Source: Thermatribacter sp964570785
Lineage (GTDB): Bacteria; Atribacterota; Atribacteria; Atribacterales; Thermatribacteraceae
Direction of reading: 5' to 3'
NCBI GenBank assembly: GCA_964570785.1
Contig: CAZMZG010000002.1
Coordinates: 11,156-75,155 of the forward strand
DNA length: 64,000 bases
Shown in pieces: positions 1 through 8,472 of this stretch (the first letter of the stretch is position 1; each line of letters begins with the position of its first letter). Both the position numbers and the translations under genes were made by a program. A model generated the notes under the pieces. That model was not told where the DNA came from. It searched no databases and saw nothing but the letters and a program-made list of their open reading frames with translations.

Positions 1-733
1 GGGCAAAGCCACCAGGTTAACTTCCTTTTTCCAAGCGTTGCCCAAGACCTATCTTGCCAAGGTGCGCTTTGGAATCGCTACCGACACTTACGATGTCAAG
101 GGGGAAATCAAAAGCTTTGATTTCCGACCTCTCAGCTTACAGGAGATAGAAGCGGTTCTGCCCCGTTTCAAAGGTAAAGTAATTCAGCAAATACCACCCT
201 TTTCAGCAAGAAAGCTGCAGGGCGAACCTCTTTACAAAAAAGCACGACGGGGAGAAAAAGTTCCCGACCTGACCAAAGAAATATCGATATATCAGCTAAA
301 GCTTATCGGCTTTAAAGAAGGCGCTTTCGCAAAGGCAAAGATCTTTGTGGAATGCTCGAGCGGAACTTATATAAGAACCCTGGCCAACGATCTTGGCCGG
401 ATAACGGGAAGGGGAGCCTATCTGTTTTCCTTGCTCAGGGAAAAAGTGGGTAATTTTTCCGTAAAAGATAGTATAGACATTTTATCGCAAAACTTAACCG
501 CAGATTACCTCATAAAGCACAGCATCCCGCCAGATGAAGCTCTTTACTGGATCCCCAGGCTCTACTTAGATGAAAAAGAAGCACTAAGATTTATCAATGG
601 CAACCCTGTAGCATCGACAATCTCGCCACCAGGAACATACAAAGTATATTGCAACAACCACTTTTTGGGTCTGGGGGAAATAATCGAAGGTAATTTAAGG
701 CCTGAAATTGTCCTCAAAGGAAGACTATCATGA
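1..733 (+). CDS. truB: tRNA pseudouridine(55) synthase TruB, 5' end cut by the window
   Basis: TruB converts U55 of the tRNA T-loop to pseudouridine. The frame is open from base 2, and its first codons read G-K-A-T-R-L, the conserved stretch just after the catalytic loop of TruB, so the catalytic aspartate and about the first 60-70 residues lie outside the window. The visible part holds the remaining catalytic domain (the C-S-S-G-T-Y-I-R-T-L signature is near 350-380) and a C-terminal PUA-like region. The stop overlaps the ribF start by 4 bp (ATGA), indicating translational coupling. truB-ribF-rpsO-pnp is a common order. The truncation is a window edge effect, not a pseudogene. Confidence 0.95.
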   Translation, partial: GKATRLTSFFQALPKTYLAKVRFGIATDTYDVKGEIKSFDFRPLSLQEIEAVLPRFKGKVIQQIPPFSARKLQGEPLYKKARRGEKVPDLTKEISIYQLKLIGFKEGAFAKAKIFVECSSGTYIRTLANDLGRITGRGAYLFSLLREKVGNFSVKDSIDILSQNLTADYLIKHSIPPDEALYWIPRLYLDEKEALRFINGNPVASTISPPGTYKVYCNNHFLGLGEIIEGNLRPEIVLKGRLS

Positions 734-1725
734 AGTTCCTCAAAAACCATCTGTTGCCTACCAAGGGGAAAATAATTGCACTGGGTTTTTTTGACGGTGT
801 CCATTCCGGGCACCGCGCAGTTTTAAGTGCTGCAAATCAGGAAGCAAGAAAAAGAAATAAATCCTTAGAAGTTATAACTTTTTATCCCCATCCCCGCAAC
901 TTTATTACCCATAGCAAAATGGTGAAATATCTGACTCCCTACTCGCAAAAACTTCTTCTCTTTGGATCCTTTTTCCCCGAAAGCACTCTCCGTTTTTGGA
1001 GATTCAATGACCACCTGCGGCTTCTTTCTCCTGAAGAATTCATCGACATGCTGGACAAAATTTACCGTCCCTCTGCGGTTTTCGTAGGCGCAAATTATCA
1101 CTTTGGTTTCAAGGCTTTGGGAAACACCTCATTCCTTAAAAAAGGATTGAACAAAAGAGGCATTGATGTAGAAGTGGTACCTTCTGTAAAGCTCGATAAT
1201 ACCATTATTTCGAGCTCACTTATAAGATCCTTCCTTGACGAAGGACTTGTAGAAAAAGCAAATTCGGCACTTGGTTATCCTTTTTTCATCACTGGTAAAA
1301 CCCGCCCCGGAGAAAAAATAGGACAAAAGCTGGGATTCCCTACTGGTAATATCTATCCAGCTTCCCAGAAAAAATTACCCAGACCTGGAGTTTATGTGGG
1401 AGTCGCGGAAAGCTGGGATCAGAAGATCAAACAACCAGCTCTGATTTACTGCGGCACTAAACCTTCTTTGCCAAATAGCAAAAAACGCCAAATCATTGAA
1501 TTTTTCATACCTGACTTTCCTTATCAAGAACTTTATAACCAGCGCTTTTCAATATATCTGTGGAAGTTCCTGCGTCCGGAAATCACCTTTTCCGGTCTAT
1601 CTGAACTAAAACAGCAAATTTTGAGAGACGCAGAGCGCCTTAAACAATATTTACATCAGTATCCCACTGTGGTAAACTACAATCTGAACGTTACGAATTG
1701 GAGGTGCAACTCAAGTTGGTGTTAG
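730..1725 (+). CDS. ribF: bifunctional riboflavin kinase / FAD synthetase RibF
   Basis: RibF phosphorylates riboflavin to FMN and adenylylates FMN to FAD. The 331-residue protein has the usual two-domain layout. The N-terminal nucleotidyltransferase domain carries G-F-F-D-G-V-H-S-G-H at residues 19-28, the HxGH-type ATP-binding motif. The C-terminal riboflavin kinase domain begins near residue 185 and has the K-L-G-F-P-T-G-N-I motif. The ATG overlaps the truB stop. The 3' end overlaps the rpsO start by about 10 bp, so the two genes are probably co-translated. Confidence 0.96.
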   Translation: MKFLKNHLLPTKGKIIALGFFDGVHSGHRAVLSAANQEARKRNKSLEVITFYPHPRNFITHSKMVKYLTPYSQKLLLFGSFFPESTLRFWRFNDHLRLLSPEEFIDMLDKIYRPSAVFVGANYHFGFKALGNTSFLKKGLNKRGIDVEVVPSVKLDNTIISSSLIRSFLDEGLVEKANSALGYPFFITGKTRPGEKIGQKLGFPTGNIYPASQKKLPRPGVYVGVAESWDQKIKQPALIYCGTKPSLPNSKKRQIIEFFIPDFPYQELYNQRFSIYLWKFLRPEITFSGLSELKQQILRDAERLKQYLHQYPTVVNYNLNVTNWRCNSSWC

Positions 1726-1985
1726 CTAAAGAAAAAAAGCGAGAAATAATAGAACAGTTTAAAACTCACGATCAGGACACCGGTTCTCCAGAAGTCCAGA
1801 TAGCAATTCTTACTACTAGAATTAGGGAACTCACTGAACACTTGAAAAAACATCCCAAAGACTTTCACTCCCGGAGAGGTCTTTTTGTGATGGTTGGGCA
1901 GAGAAGAAGGCTGCTTAACTACCTTAAAAAATATCATGTAGACCGTTATTACGCTATACTTCAAAAACTTGGCCTGAGAAAGTAA
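1716..1985 (+). CDS. rpsO: 30S ribosomal protein S15
   Basis: S15 is a primary 16S rRNA-binding protein of the small-subunit platform. I place the start at the TTG at 1716, which gives an 89-residue product (the standard S15 length) and lies 9 nt after a GGAGGTG ribosome-binding site at 1700-1706. A longer in-frame TTG at 1698 sits before that site and is unlikely. The family signatures D-T-G-S-P-E-V-Q and H-S-R-R-G-L are present. The gene overlaps the end of ribF and is 14 bp from pnp, so the RNase III-type hairpin known between rpsO and pnp in enterobacteria has no room here. Confidence 0.96.
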   Translation: MVLAKEKKREIIEQFKTHDQDTGSPEVQIAILTTRIRELTEHLKKHPKDFHSRRGLFVMVGQRRRLLNYLKKYHVDRYYAILQKLGLRK

Positions 1986-2002
1986 AGGAGGTTGCAGTCA
2001 TT
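1985..2002 (+). promoter_or_regulatory. pnp ribosome-binding site and ATT start codon
   Basis: The sequence AAAGGAGG at 1985-1991 is followed by an 8-nt spacer and ATT at 2000-2002. No ATG, GTG or TTG occurs in frame between the previous stop and the conserved PNPase core, so this site decides the start. The spacing is identical to that before the ATT of the secretin gene at 59032. Confidence 0.7.
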
Positions 2003-4129
2003 ATACACATTTTTGAAATTCCATTTGGTAGAGACCAAATTATAATTGTAGAAAGTGGTAAATTAGCCAAGCAAGCGGGAGGGGCAGTAACTGTAAGATA
2101 CGGTGATACCGTGGTTCTGGTTACTGCTACGGCCTCTGATCAACCACGCGAGGCAGTTGATTTCACCCCTCTGGTGGTTGATTTTGAAGAGAGATTTTAT
2201 GCTGCCGGCAAAATACCCGGTGGTTTTATTAAAAGAGAAGGCAGACCTCGCAACACAGCCATCCTGAGTGCTCGACTTATAGATCGATCGATCAGACCTC
2301 TTTTCCCACCACTTTTTTATAACGATATTCAAGTGGTTACTACCGTCCTGTCGGTAGATGAGCTTCATCCGCCCGAGGTAATTTCCATCATAGGTGCTTC
2401 CATGGCCCTGGGTATATCCGGCATTCCTTTTGCAGGGCCTCTTGGAGCTTGCCGGCTGGGCATCATTGGAGATGAAATCATTTTAAATCCCACCCTGGAA
2501 GAGCTAAACGAAAGTCGCTTAGACTTGGTGTTAGCAGCATCGAACCAAGGAATTACCATGATTGAAGCTGGTGGTAAAGAGGTGTCAGAAGAGGAAGTAG
2601 TCAAATCCCTGCACGCGGGTCACCAGCTAATTCAACAAATTATTAAAGAGCAGCAGGAGATAATCAAACGAATCGGCAAACCCAAGCAGGAAGTCAAGGA
2701 ACCTGAGCATCTTGGAAACCTGGAAAGCTGGCTAAGAGATAAATTTTTGTCCCAAATCCAAACAACTATAAGCATACCTGAGAAAAGCACGCGAGAAAAA
2801 GAAATGAAAGCATTGCTTCAAAAAGCCCTTCAGGAGTGTGAAGCAGAATTTGCCACTTTAGAGGGTTTCACTTACACTTGGGAAAAGATTGTAAAGGAAG
2901 AAATTAATCAGCTGGTTCTGAAGACTGGAAGACGTCAGGATGGTAGAACCCCTAAAGAGATCCGTCCCATTAGTTGCGAAGTGGGTGTGCTACCACGTAC
3001 CCATGGTTCTGCCTTGTTTACGAGGGGACAAACCCAGGCCCTGGCTATAACCACTCTGGGAGCCACCAGCGAAGAACAGAAAGTAGACGGCCTGCAGGAG
3101 GAAGAAGCTAAAAGATTTATGTTACACTACAATTTCCCTCCCTACAGCACTGGAGAAGTACGCCCTTTAAGAGGTCCGGGGCGCCGGGAGATTGGTCACG
3201 GTGCCCTTGCAGAACGGGCATTGGAATGTTTTATTCCTCCTGAAGAAGAATTTCCCTATACCATCAGAGTAGTTTCCGAAGTGCTGGAATCGAACGGTTC
3301 TTCCTCCATGGCCACTGTGTGTGGAGGTAGTCTCTCCCTAATGGACGCTGGAGTACCTATACGTACATCTTGCGCGGGGATATCTATTGGGCTTATGTTC
3401 GGGGAAAATAACGATTATGTCCTCTTGCGTGATATCTTGGGTTCTGAAGACCACTATGGAGAAATGGACTTCAAAGTAGCCGGGAGCAAGCAGGGAGTAA
3501 CTGCCATTCAGCTGGATGTAAAAAATCACGGCCTATCTGTAGAGATCCTTGCCGAAGCGATACAGGAGGCTCGAGAAAGCCGTTTCTACATATTGGACAT
3601 CATGGATTCGGTCTTGTCAAAACCGCGTAGTTCTGTATCCAAATATGCACCAAGAATTGCCACCATAACCATAAGCACCGATAAAATAGGAGCACTTATT
3701 GGTCCAGGTGGAAAAGTGATCAAAAAAATAATTGAGGAAACAGGTGCCACCATTGATATCAAAGAAGATGGAAGGGTAGTCATCTTTTCAAAGACAGAAG
3801 AAGGTAAAGAAAGAGCTATTGAGATGATAAAAGCAGTCACCCAGGATGTCGAAGTTGGCAAAATATACTTGGGCAAGGTTACCAAAACCACAGATTTCGG
3901 TGCTTTTGTAGAGCTTTTCCCAGGCAGAGAAGGTCTTTGCCACATTTCGCAGCTTTCCCAAGAAAGGATACGCAAAGTTGAAGATTTTGTAAAAGTGGGT
4001 GATGATCTCCTGGTCAAAGTCATAGGCATAGATTCCTTAGGGAGAATAAACCTTAGTCACAAAGAAGCACTGGCCAACAGTACTCCACGCCAGGAAAAAG
4101 AACGCAGCAAGAGTTTTAGGAAAAAATAG
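2000..4129 (+). CDS. pnp: polyribonucleotide nucleotidyltransferase (PNPase), ATT start
   Basis: PNPase is the phosphorolytic 3'-5' exoribonuclease of mRNA decay. Two RNase PH domains, an alpha-helical linker, a KH domain (about residues 550-615) and a C-terminal S1 domain are present. The first in-frame ATG/GTG/TTG is a GTG at 2111, but it falls inside the conserved core. The frame is open upstream and encodes the family N-terminus, including V-E-S-G-K-L-A-K-Q-A-G-G. The likely start is ATT at 2000, exactly 8 nt after GGAGG (1987-1991), giving 709 residues, the usual length. ATA at 2003 is the only close alternative. ATT starts are rare and are monitored by initiation factor IF3 (known for infC). 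Confidence 0.93.
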   Translation: MIHIFEIPFGRDQIIIVESGKLAKQAGGAVTVRYGDTVVLVTATASDQPREAVDFTPLVVDFEERFYAAGKIPGGFIKREGRPRNTAILSARLIDRSIRPLFPPLFYNDIQVVTTVLSVDELHPPEVISIIGASMALGISGIPFAGPLGACRLGIIGDEIILNPTLEELNESRLDLVLAASNQGITMIEAGGKEVSEEEVVKSLHAGHQLIQQIIKEQQEIIKRIGKPKQEVKEPEHLGNLESWLRDKFLSQIQTTISIPEKSTREKEMKALLQKALQECEAEFATLEGFTYTWEKIVKEEINQLVLKTGRRQDGRTPKEIRPISCEVGVLPRTHGSALFTRGQTQALAITTLGATSEEQKVDGLQEEEAKRFMLHYNFPPYSTGEVRPLRGPGRREIGHGALAERALECFIPPEEEFPYTIRVVSEVLESNGSSSMATVCGGSLSLMDAGVPIRTSCAGISIGLMFGENNDYVLLRDILGSEDHYGEMDFKVAGSKQGVTAIQLDVKNHGLSVEILAEAIQEARESRFYILDIMDSVLSKPRSSVSKYAPRIATITISTDKIGALIGPGGKVIKKIIEETGATIDIKEDGRVVIFSKTEEGKERAIEMIKAVTQDVEVGKIYLGKVTKTTDFGAFVELFPGREGLCHISQLSQERIRKVEDFVKVGDDLLVKVIGIDSLGRINLSHKEALANSTPRQEKERSKSFRKK

Positions 4130-4143
4130 TTTCTTTTTGCTTT

Positions 4144-6381
4144 ATGACTAATTTAAAAATAAAGCTTTTGGTAGCTTCTTTTTTAAGTCTATTTTCAATA
4201 TACCTTTTTCTGGCTCTCCTCTCTTTAGATGTCGGAATAATGGGTACTTTCATAAAGGATAATTTGCTGAGAGCCCTGGGGCTGGGTAGTTATGTTGTGC
4301 CTTTTTACCTTGGCTACCTGGTAGTTGAGGTGTTTGTTTTCTCTCGTGCCCGGCGTTTCAGAACTTACAGCAGGTTAACTGCCCTGGTACTCTGGCTTGT
4401 GGTGTTTGCAACCCTTTGTCACCAGAAAAGCGAAGAGGCCTCTTTTTTTCTTTCCTATGGCTCTATGGGTGGCAAACTGGGGCAGTTGATCTACGATCGA
4501 ACAGCTTATTACCTTGGAAAAGCAGGAACCTGGCTTTTGCTCCTCTCCATGGCTATTCTGGCCACCTACTTAGTAGAAGAGGGTAAAATATTTAGAAAAG
4601 CATACATGGGCCTGCGTAACATACATCACTGCTTTTTCAAAAAGGATAGACAGTTCACAGGATTTCGCAGAAAACGCGCTATAGAAAAATTTAATCTTCA
4701 AAACGAAGAAAAAAGTACGCTAGAAGAAGCGATTACTGAAAGTCCAACTCTAAAAGAGACCTCTCTACCCAGTGCGATCTTCACAGAAGAAATATTTACC
4801 TTCACCGAAGAAAAACCGAATATTGCCAGTAAGCCTGAATCCCGAGCTGAAACCCTTGAAGAAAAGCTAACTCCCAAGTTTCTTGACAAAGATACTACAA
4901 AAAGAGAAAAACCTTCTCCCAAGCCTGGTTCAAAATCCAAAAAAACAATTGACAACACCCAGAAAGCAGGATGGTCTCTTCCACCTACTCGTCTTCTGGA
5001 CTACCACAGTAAAACCAGGGCAAAAGAGAAAACCTTTAAAACAGACATCACCAAAAACATTCTTAAACTGGAACAAACCCTGTCTGAGTTTAGCGTACCA
5101 GGTAAAGTGATAAGTGTTCAGGTAGGTCCCACCATAACCAGGTATGAATTCCAACCCGCCCCAGGAATAAAGGTTAATAAAATTGTTAACCTTTCTAATG
5201 ATATAGCCCTGGCTTTTGCCACCGCAGCAGTAAGAATTGAGGCACCCATACCTGGTAAAGCAGCAGTGGGAATAGAAATACCAAACAACCATAAAGAGAT
5301 AGTTTCTCTTCGCGAGCTGGTGGAAAGCAACCAGTTTCAAGATAGCAGATCTCCCCTGCAGATCGCGCTTGGCAAAAGCGTTACCGGGGAACCTTTGATC
5401 TGGGATTTAAGAGAAGCTCCTCATCTTCTCATCGCCGGAGCCACGGGGTCTGGTAAAAGTGTATGCATTAATGCCATCCTGATGAGCCTACTTTTCAAAG
5501 CTGATCCCAACCAGCTACGCATAGCACTCGTAGACCCCAAACGGGTAGAGTTATCCATATACCAAGGGTTACCCCATCTTTGTGCCCCAGTGATTTCTAA
5601 AGTAAGAAAAACAGTAAAATTCTTAAAGTGGCTGTGTCGAGAAATGGAGCAACGCTACGAAATGCTTTCTGAACTTTCAGTGCGCAATATTGAAGAATAC
5701 AACTACCTTGTTGACGAAGAAGAGAGGTTGCCCTACGTGGTAATTGTAATCGATGAGCTGGCCGATTTGATGATGACAGCTTCGTCGGAAGTAGAAACCT
5801 CAATTTGTAGATTAGCCCAGATGGCCAGAGCCGTAGGCATGCATCTTGTGGTAGCTACTCAAAGACCTTCTGTAGACGTGATCACAGGCTTAATAAAGGC
5901 TAATTTTCCTTCAAGGCTTGCTTTTGCGGTATCCTCCCAGGCAGATTCAAAAACCATTCTGGACGGGCCAGGAGCGGAAAAATTACTGGGAAACGGCGAC
6001 TTTCTGTTCTCACCAGTAGGAGCTAACAAGCCCATCCGGGGACAGGGAAGTTTCGTGTCCACTCATGAAGCCAAACGAGTAATCGAACACTGGCTTGCCC
6101 AGAAAGAAAAAGGCAGGGTTTTCTATTCTTTTGATTTTACTCCTCGAGAAGAAGTGCTGGAAGAGAGTTCAGAAGAAGATGAATTATATCAGGAAGCAGT
6201 CAGAGTGGTCGTTGAAGCAGGAAGAGCCTCAACGTCTCTTCTGCAAAGAAGGCTGAGAATAGGATTTAACAGAGCTGCCAGAATAATAGAAAAAATGGAA
6301 AAAGAAGGTATAGTTGGCCCCTATGAGGGCAGTAAGTCCAGAAAGGTAATGATTGGGAAAAAGGATGACTACAATGCCTGA
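4144..6381 (+). CDS. ftsK: DNA translocase FtsK/SpoIIIE
   Basis: FtsK/SpoIIIE pumps double-stranded DNA through the division septum during chromosome segregation. The 745-residue protein has about four N-terminal membrane segments (within residues 1-145), a charged E/K/P-rich linker (about 175-290), then the alpha-beta motor. The Walker A motif G-A-T-G-S-G-K-S is at 432-439 and the Walker B D-E-L-A-D-L-M at 537-543. The C-terminal 65 residues form the winged-helix gamma domain that reads orientation signals. No clear ribosome-binding site precedes the ATG; a T-rich 14-bp spacer separates it from pnp. The stop overlaps the start of the rodZ-like gene. Confidence 0.96.
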   Translation: MTNLKIKLLVASFLSLFSIYLFLALLSLDVGIMGTFIKDNLLRALGLGSYVVPFYLGYLVVEVFVFSRARRFRTYSRLTALVLWLVVFATLCHQKSEEASFFLSYGSMGGKLGQLIYDRTAYYLGKAGTWLLLLSMAILATYLVEEGKIFRKAYMGLRNIHHCFFKKDRQFTGFRRKRAIEKFNLQNEEKSTLEEAITESPTLKETSLPSAIFTEEIFTFTEEKPNIASKPESRAETLEEKLTPKFLDKDTTKREKPSPKPGSKSKKTIDNTQKAGWSLPPTRLLDYHSKTRAKEKTFKTDITKNILKLEQTLSEFSVPGKVISVQVGPTITRYEFQPAPGIKVNKIVNLSNDIALAFATAAVRIEAPIPGKAAVGIEIPNNHKEIVSLRELVESNQFQDSRSPLQIALGKSVTGEPLIWDLREAPHLLIAGATGSGKSVCINAILMSLLFKADPNQLRIALVDPKRVELSIYQGLPHLCAPVISKVRKTVKFLKWLCREMEQRYEMLSELSVRNIEEYNYLVDEEERLPYVVIVIDELADLMMTASSEVETSICRLAQMARAVGMHLVVATQRPSVDVITGLIKANFPSRLAFAVSSQADSKTILDGPGAEKLLGNGDFLFSPVGANKPIRGQGSFVSTHEAKRVIEHWLAQKEKGRVFYSFDFTPREEVLEESSEEDELYQEAVRVVVEAGRASTSLLQRRLRIGFNRAARIIEKMEKEGIVGPYEGSKSRKVMIGKKDDYNA

Positions 6382-7132
6382 TTGGGGAAATAACCTGGGT
6401 ATAGGAGCAACACTGAGAAACAAAAGAGAAGAAAAGGGTATCACCCTTGAAGAGGTTCAGGAAAACACCTTTATTCTTAAAAGATACCTGGAAGCTATAG
6501 AAGAAGAGAAATGGAACGAATTACCTGGAGAAGCTTACACAATTGGTTACCTCAGGGCTTATAGTCGTTTTCTGGGCCTGGACCCAGAACCTATCATTGC
6601 TTCCTTTAAGGAAAGAGAGAGAAACGAAAAGAAAGTTCACCAGGATTTCCAAAAGAAGCCCAAATCAGGAACTATAAACTCAAGAAAAATGCGAACGGTA
6701 CGCATCTTTCTATTCACCTGTGTGGTAGCAGCAGCTGCACTAGGTATCATTCTTATATTCTATAACTCCGCAACTATTTCTGATCAATCTACCGCCATAG
6801 AAGTACAGCAAGTTGGAAATAACATAGCAAGCACCGAAAGTGCTGAAATTGAAGAAGAAATCCTCCCGGAAGAAAGCCCACCCCTACCAGAACCTCAGGC
6901 ACTTTCTATCACTCTCTTACCTGAAGACTTGGCCTGGATAGAAGTGAAATCCGAGGGTAAAACAGTCTTTAAGGGAGTACTCATCCCCGGCAAAAAATAC
7001 CTTTTGCGAAGCTTTACTCCGATAACAGTTGTTGGCCGAGAAGGCAACAGGGTAAAAATCATAGACCAGTTTGGTAACCAAGGATATCTATCTGAGAGCG
7101 CAGGAGAATTTGCGCGGAGCTTCGCTCCATGA
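6374..7132 (+). CDS. RodZ-like helix-turn-helix membrane protein
   Basis: RodZ-type proteins link the cell-shape cytoskeleton (MreB) to the envelope. This protein has an N-terminal XRE-like helix-turn-helix (about residues 10-70, with the family's L-K-R-Y-L-E-A-I-E-E-E pattern), a basic stretch, one membrane segment near residues 105-125, an acidic/proline-rich linker and a C-terminal DUF4115-type beta domain. I choose ATG 6374 (252 residues), preceded by AAAAAGG; an upstream in-frame start at 6353 is possible. It overlaps the ftsK stop by 8 bp and ends in an ATGA overlap with rimO. No MreB gene is in view, so the role is inferred from architecture. Confidence 0.85.
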   Translation: MPDWGNNLGIGATLRNKREEKGITLEEVQENTFILKRYLEAIEEEKWNELPGEAYTIGYLRAYSRFLGLDPEPIIASFKERERNEKKVHQDFQKKPKSGTINSRKMRTVRIFLFTCVVAAAALGIILIFYNSATISDQSTAIEVQQVGNNIASTESAEIEEEILPEESPPLPEPQALSITLLPEDLAWIEVKSEGKTVFKGVLIPGKKYLLRSFTPITVVGREGNRVKIIDQFGNQGYLSESAGEFARSFAP

Positions 7133-8472
7133 GGAAAGTAGCCCTTATTTCCCTGGGTTGTGATAAAAACCTGGTAGACTCCGAAATAATCCTGGGCAAA
7201 CTTCTGACTCGGGAACCATGTGCTCTGGTGTCTCCTGAAGAAGCAGAGCTTGTTATCCTCAACACCTGTGCTTTTATTGAGGAAGCCTGTCGGGAAAGTG
7301 AATCTTGGATTGAAAAGATTGTGAAACTCAAGAAACAACACCGAACTAAGAAAATCATTGTCGCGGGCTGTTATGCCCAGCGCTTCCAAGATAAGGTGAC
7401 CTCTGTCTATCCAGAAGTAGATCTCTGGGTGGGCGTAAACAATTTTCCGGATCTACCATACTTACTCGAAAAAGCACCTTCAAAAAAGGTTATCACAGAC
7501 GGTCCCCTCTACCTGTATGACCACACTACAGAAAGAATTATTTCCGGACCTTCTTATCTGAGCTTTTTAAAAATAGCTGAGGGATGTAACAATCGCTGCA
7601 GCTTTTGTGTAATCCCTGCCATCAGGGGTCCTCTACGCAGCAGAAGCATTGATTCCATCACCAAAGAAGTTGAAAACCTTCTGGAGCTGGGAGTGAAAGA
7701 AATTATCCTGATTGCCCAAGATACCGCTTCCTACGGTATTGACCTTTGCAAAAAGAGGGCCTTGCCAGAATTACTGAAAACTCTCGACCAGCTTCTTTCC
7801 TCAGAACACTGGTTAAGAATACTGTATTTCTCTCCCCAGGGTCTTAACGAGGAATTCCTCGAAGCATTTGCAAACAGTAAAAGAGTGGTCAAATACCTGG
7901 ACATTCCTTTACAACATGTAGACCCGGATATCCTTGTCAAAATGAACCGTTCACCACAAATTGAAAAAACGTTTGACTTTTTGAAAATAATGCGAAAGAA
8001 CATACCCCAGCTGTTCTTAAGAACTACTTTTATGGTGGGCTTTCCAGGTGAAAGCGATGCGTCTTTTCAGAAAATACTCCTAGCCATGGAAGAATTTTCC
8101 TTTGAAAGAGCAGGAGTATTTGCTTACTCCGAACAGGAAGAAACACCAGCATCCAGGTTATTTCCAAAAGTACCAGCCGAGCTAAAGATCCAGAGATTAA
8201 AAGCCATCAAGAAGAAACAGGAAGAAATAATGAAGAAACGCCATCAGGGCTTGGTAGGGAGCAAAATCGAGGTTATCATTGAAGAGGGTCCTTTTTCAGA
8301 AAAAAACGGCTCTTCCGAAATGTTTTATTATTTAGGAAGAAGTTATGGAGATGCGCCTGAGGTTGATTGCGAAGTAAAAATTAAAACCAGGAACAAATAC
8401 CTTAAACCAGGAACTATTGATGAAATGAAAGTTACTACTGGTAAAACTTATCTTCTGGAGGGTGAACTTTGA
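7129..8472 (+). CDS. rimO: ribosomal protein S12 methylthiotransferase RimO
   Basis: RimO is a radical-SAM enzyme that adds a methylthio group to an aspartate of ribosomal protein S12. The N-terminal MTTase domain has cysteines C11, C47 and C81 for one 4Fe-4S cluster. The radical-SAM motif C-N-N-R-C-S-F-C gives C153, C157 and C160 for the other. A C-terminal TRAM domain follows (about residues 375-447). The N-terminal I-S-L-G-C-D-K-N-L-V-D-S-E signature separates RimO from MiaB, which is encoded further along at 14629. Length 447 is normal. Starts in ATGA overlap with the rodZ-like gene and ends in overlap with cinA. Confidence 0.95.
   Translation: MRKVALISLGCDKNLVDSEIILGKLLTREPCALVSPEEAELVILNTCAFIEEACRESESWIEKIVKLKKQHRTKKIIVAGCYAQRFQDKVTSVYPEVDLWVGVNNFPDLPYLLEKAPSKKVITDGPLYLYDHTTERIISGPSYLSFLKIAEGCNNRCSFCVIPAIRGPLRSRSIDSITKEVENLLELGVKEIILIAQDTASYGIDLCKKRALPELLKTLDQLLSSEHWLRILYFSPQGLNEEFLEAFANSKRVVKYLDIPLQHVDPDILVKMNRSPQIEKTFDFLKIMRKNIPQLFLRTTFMVGFPGESDASFQKILLAMEEFSFERAGVFAYSEQEETPASRLFPKVPAELKIQRLKAIKKKQEEIMKKRHQGLVGSKIEVIIEEGPFSEKNGSSEMFYYLGRSYGDAPEVDCEVKIKTRNKYLKPGTIDEMKVTTGKTYLLEGEL

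Noticed and set aside
1..733. truB as a broken gene
   Set aside because: The frame is open to base 2 with conserved residues; the missing part is outside the window.
2111..4129. GTG 2111 as the pnp start
   Set aside because: It would delete about 37 conserved N-terminal residues of the first RNase PH domain, and no ribosome-binding site precedes it.
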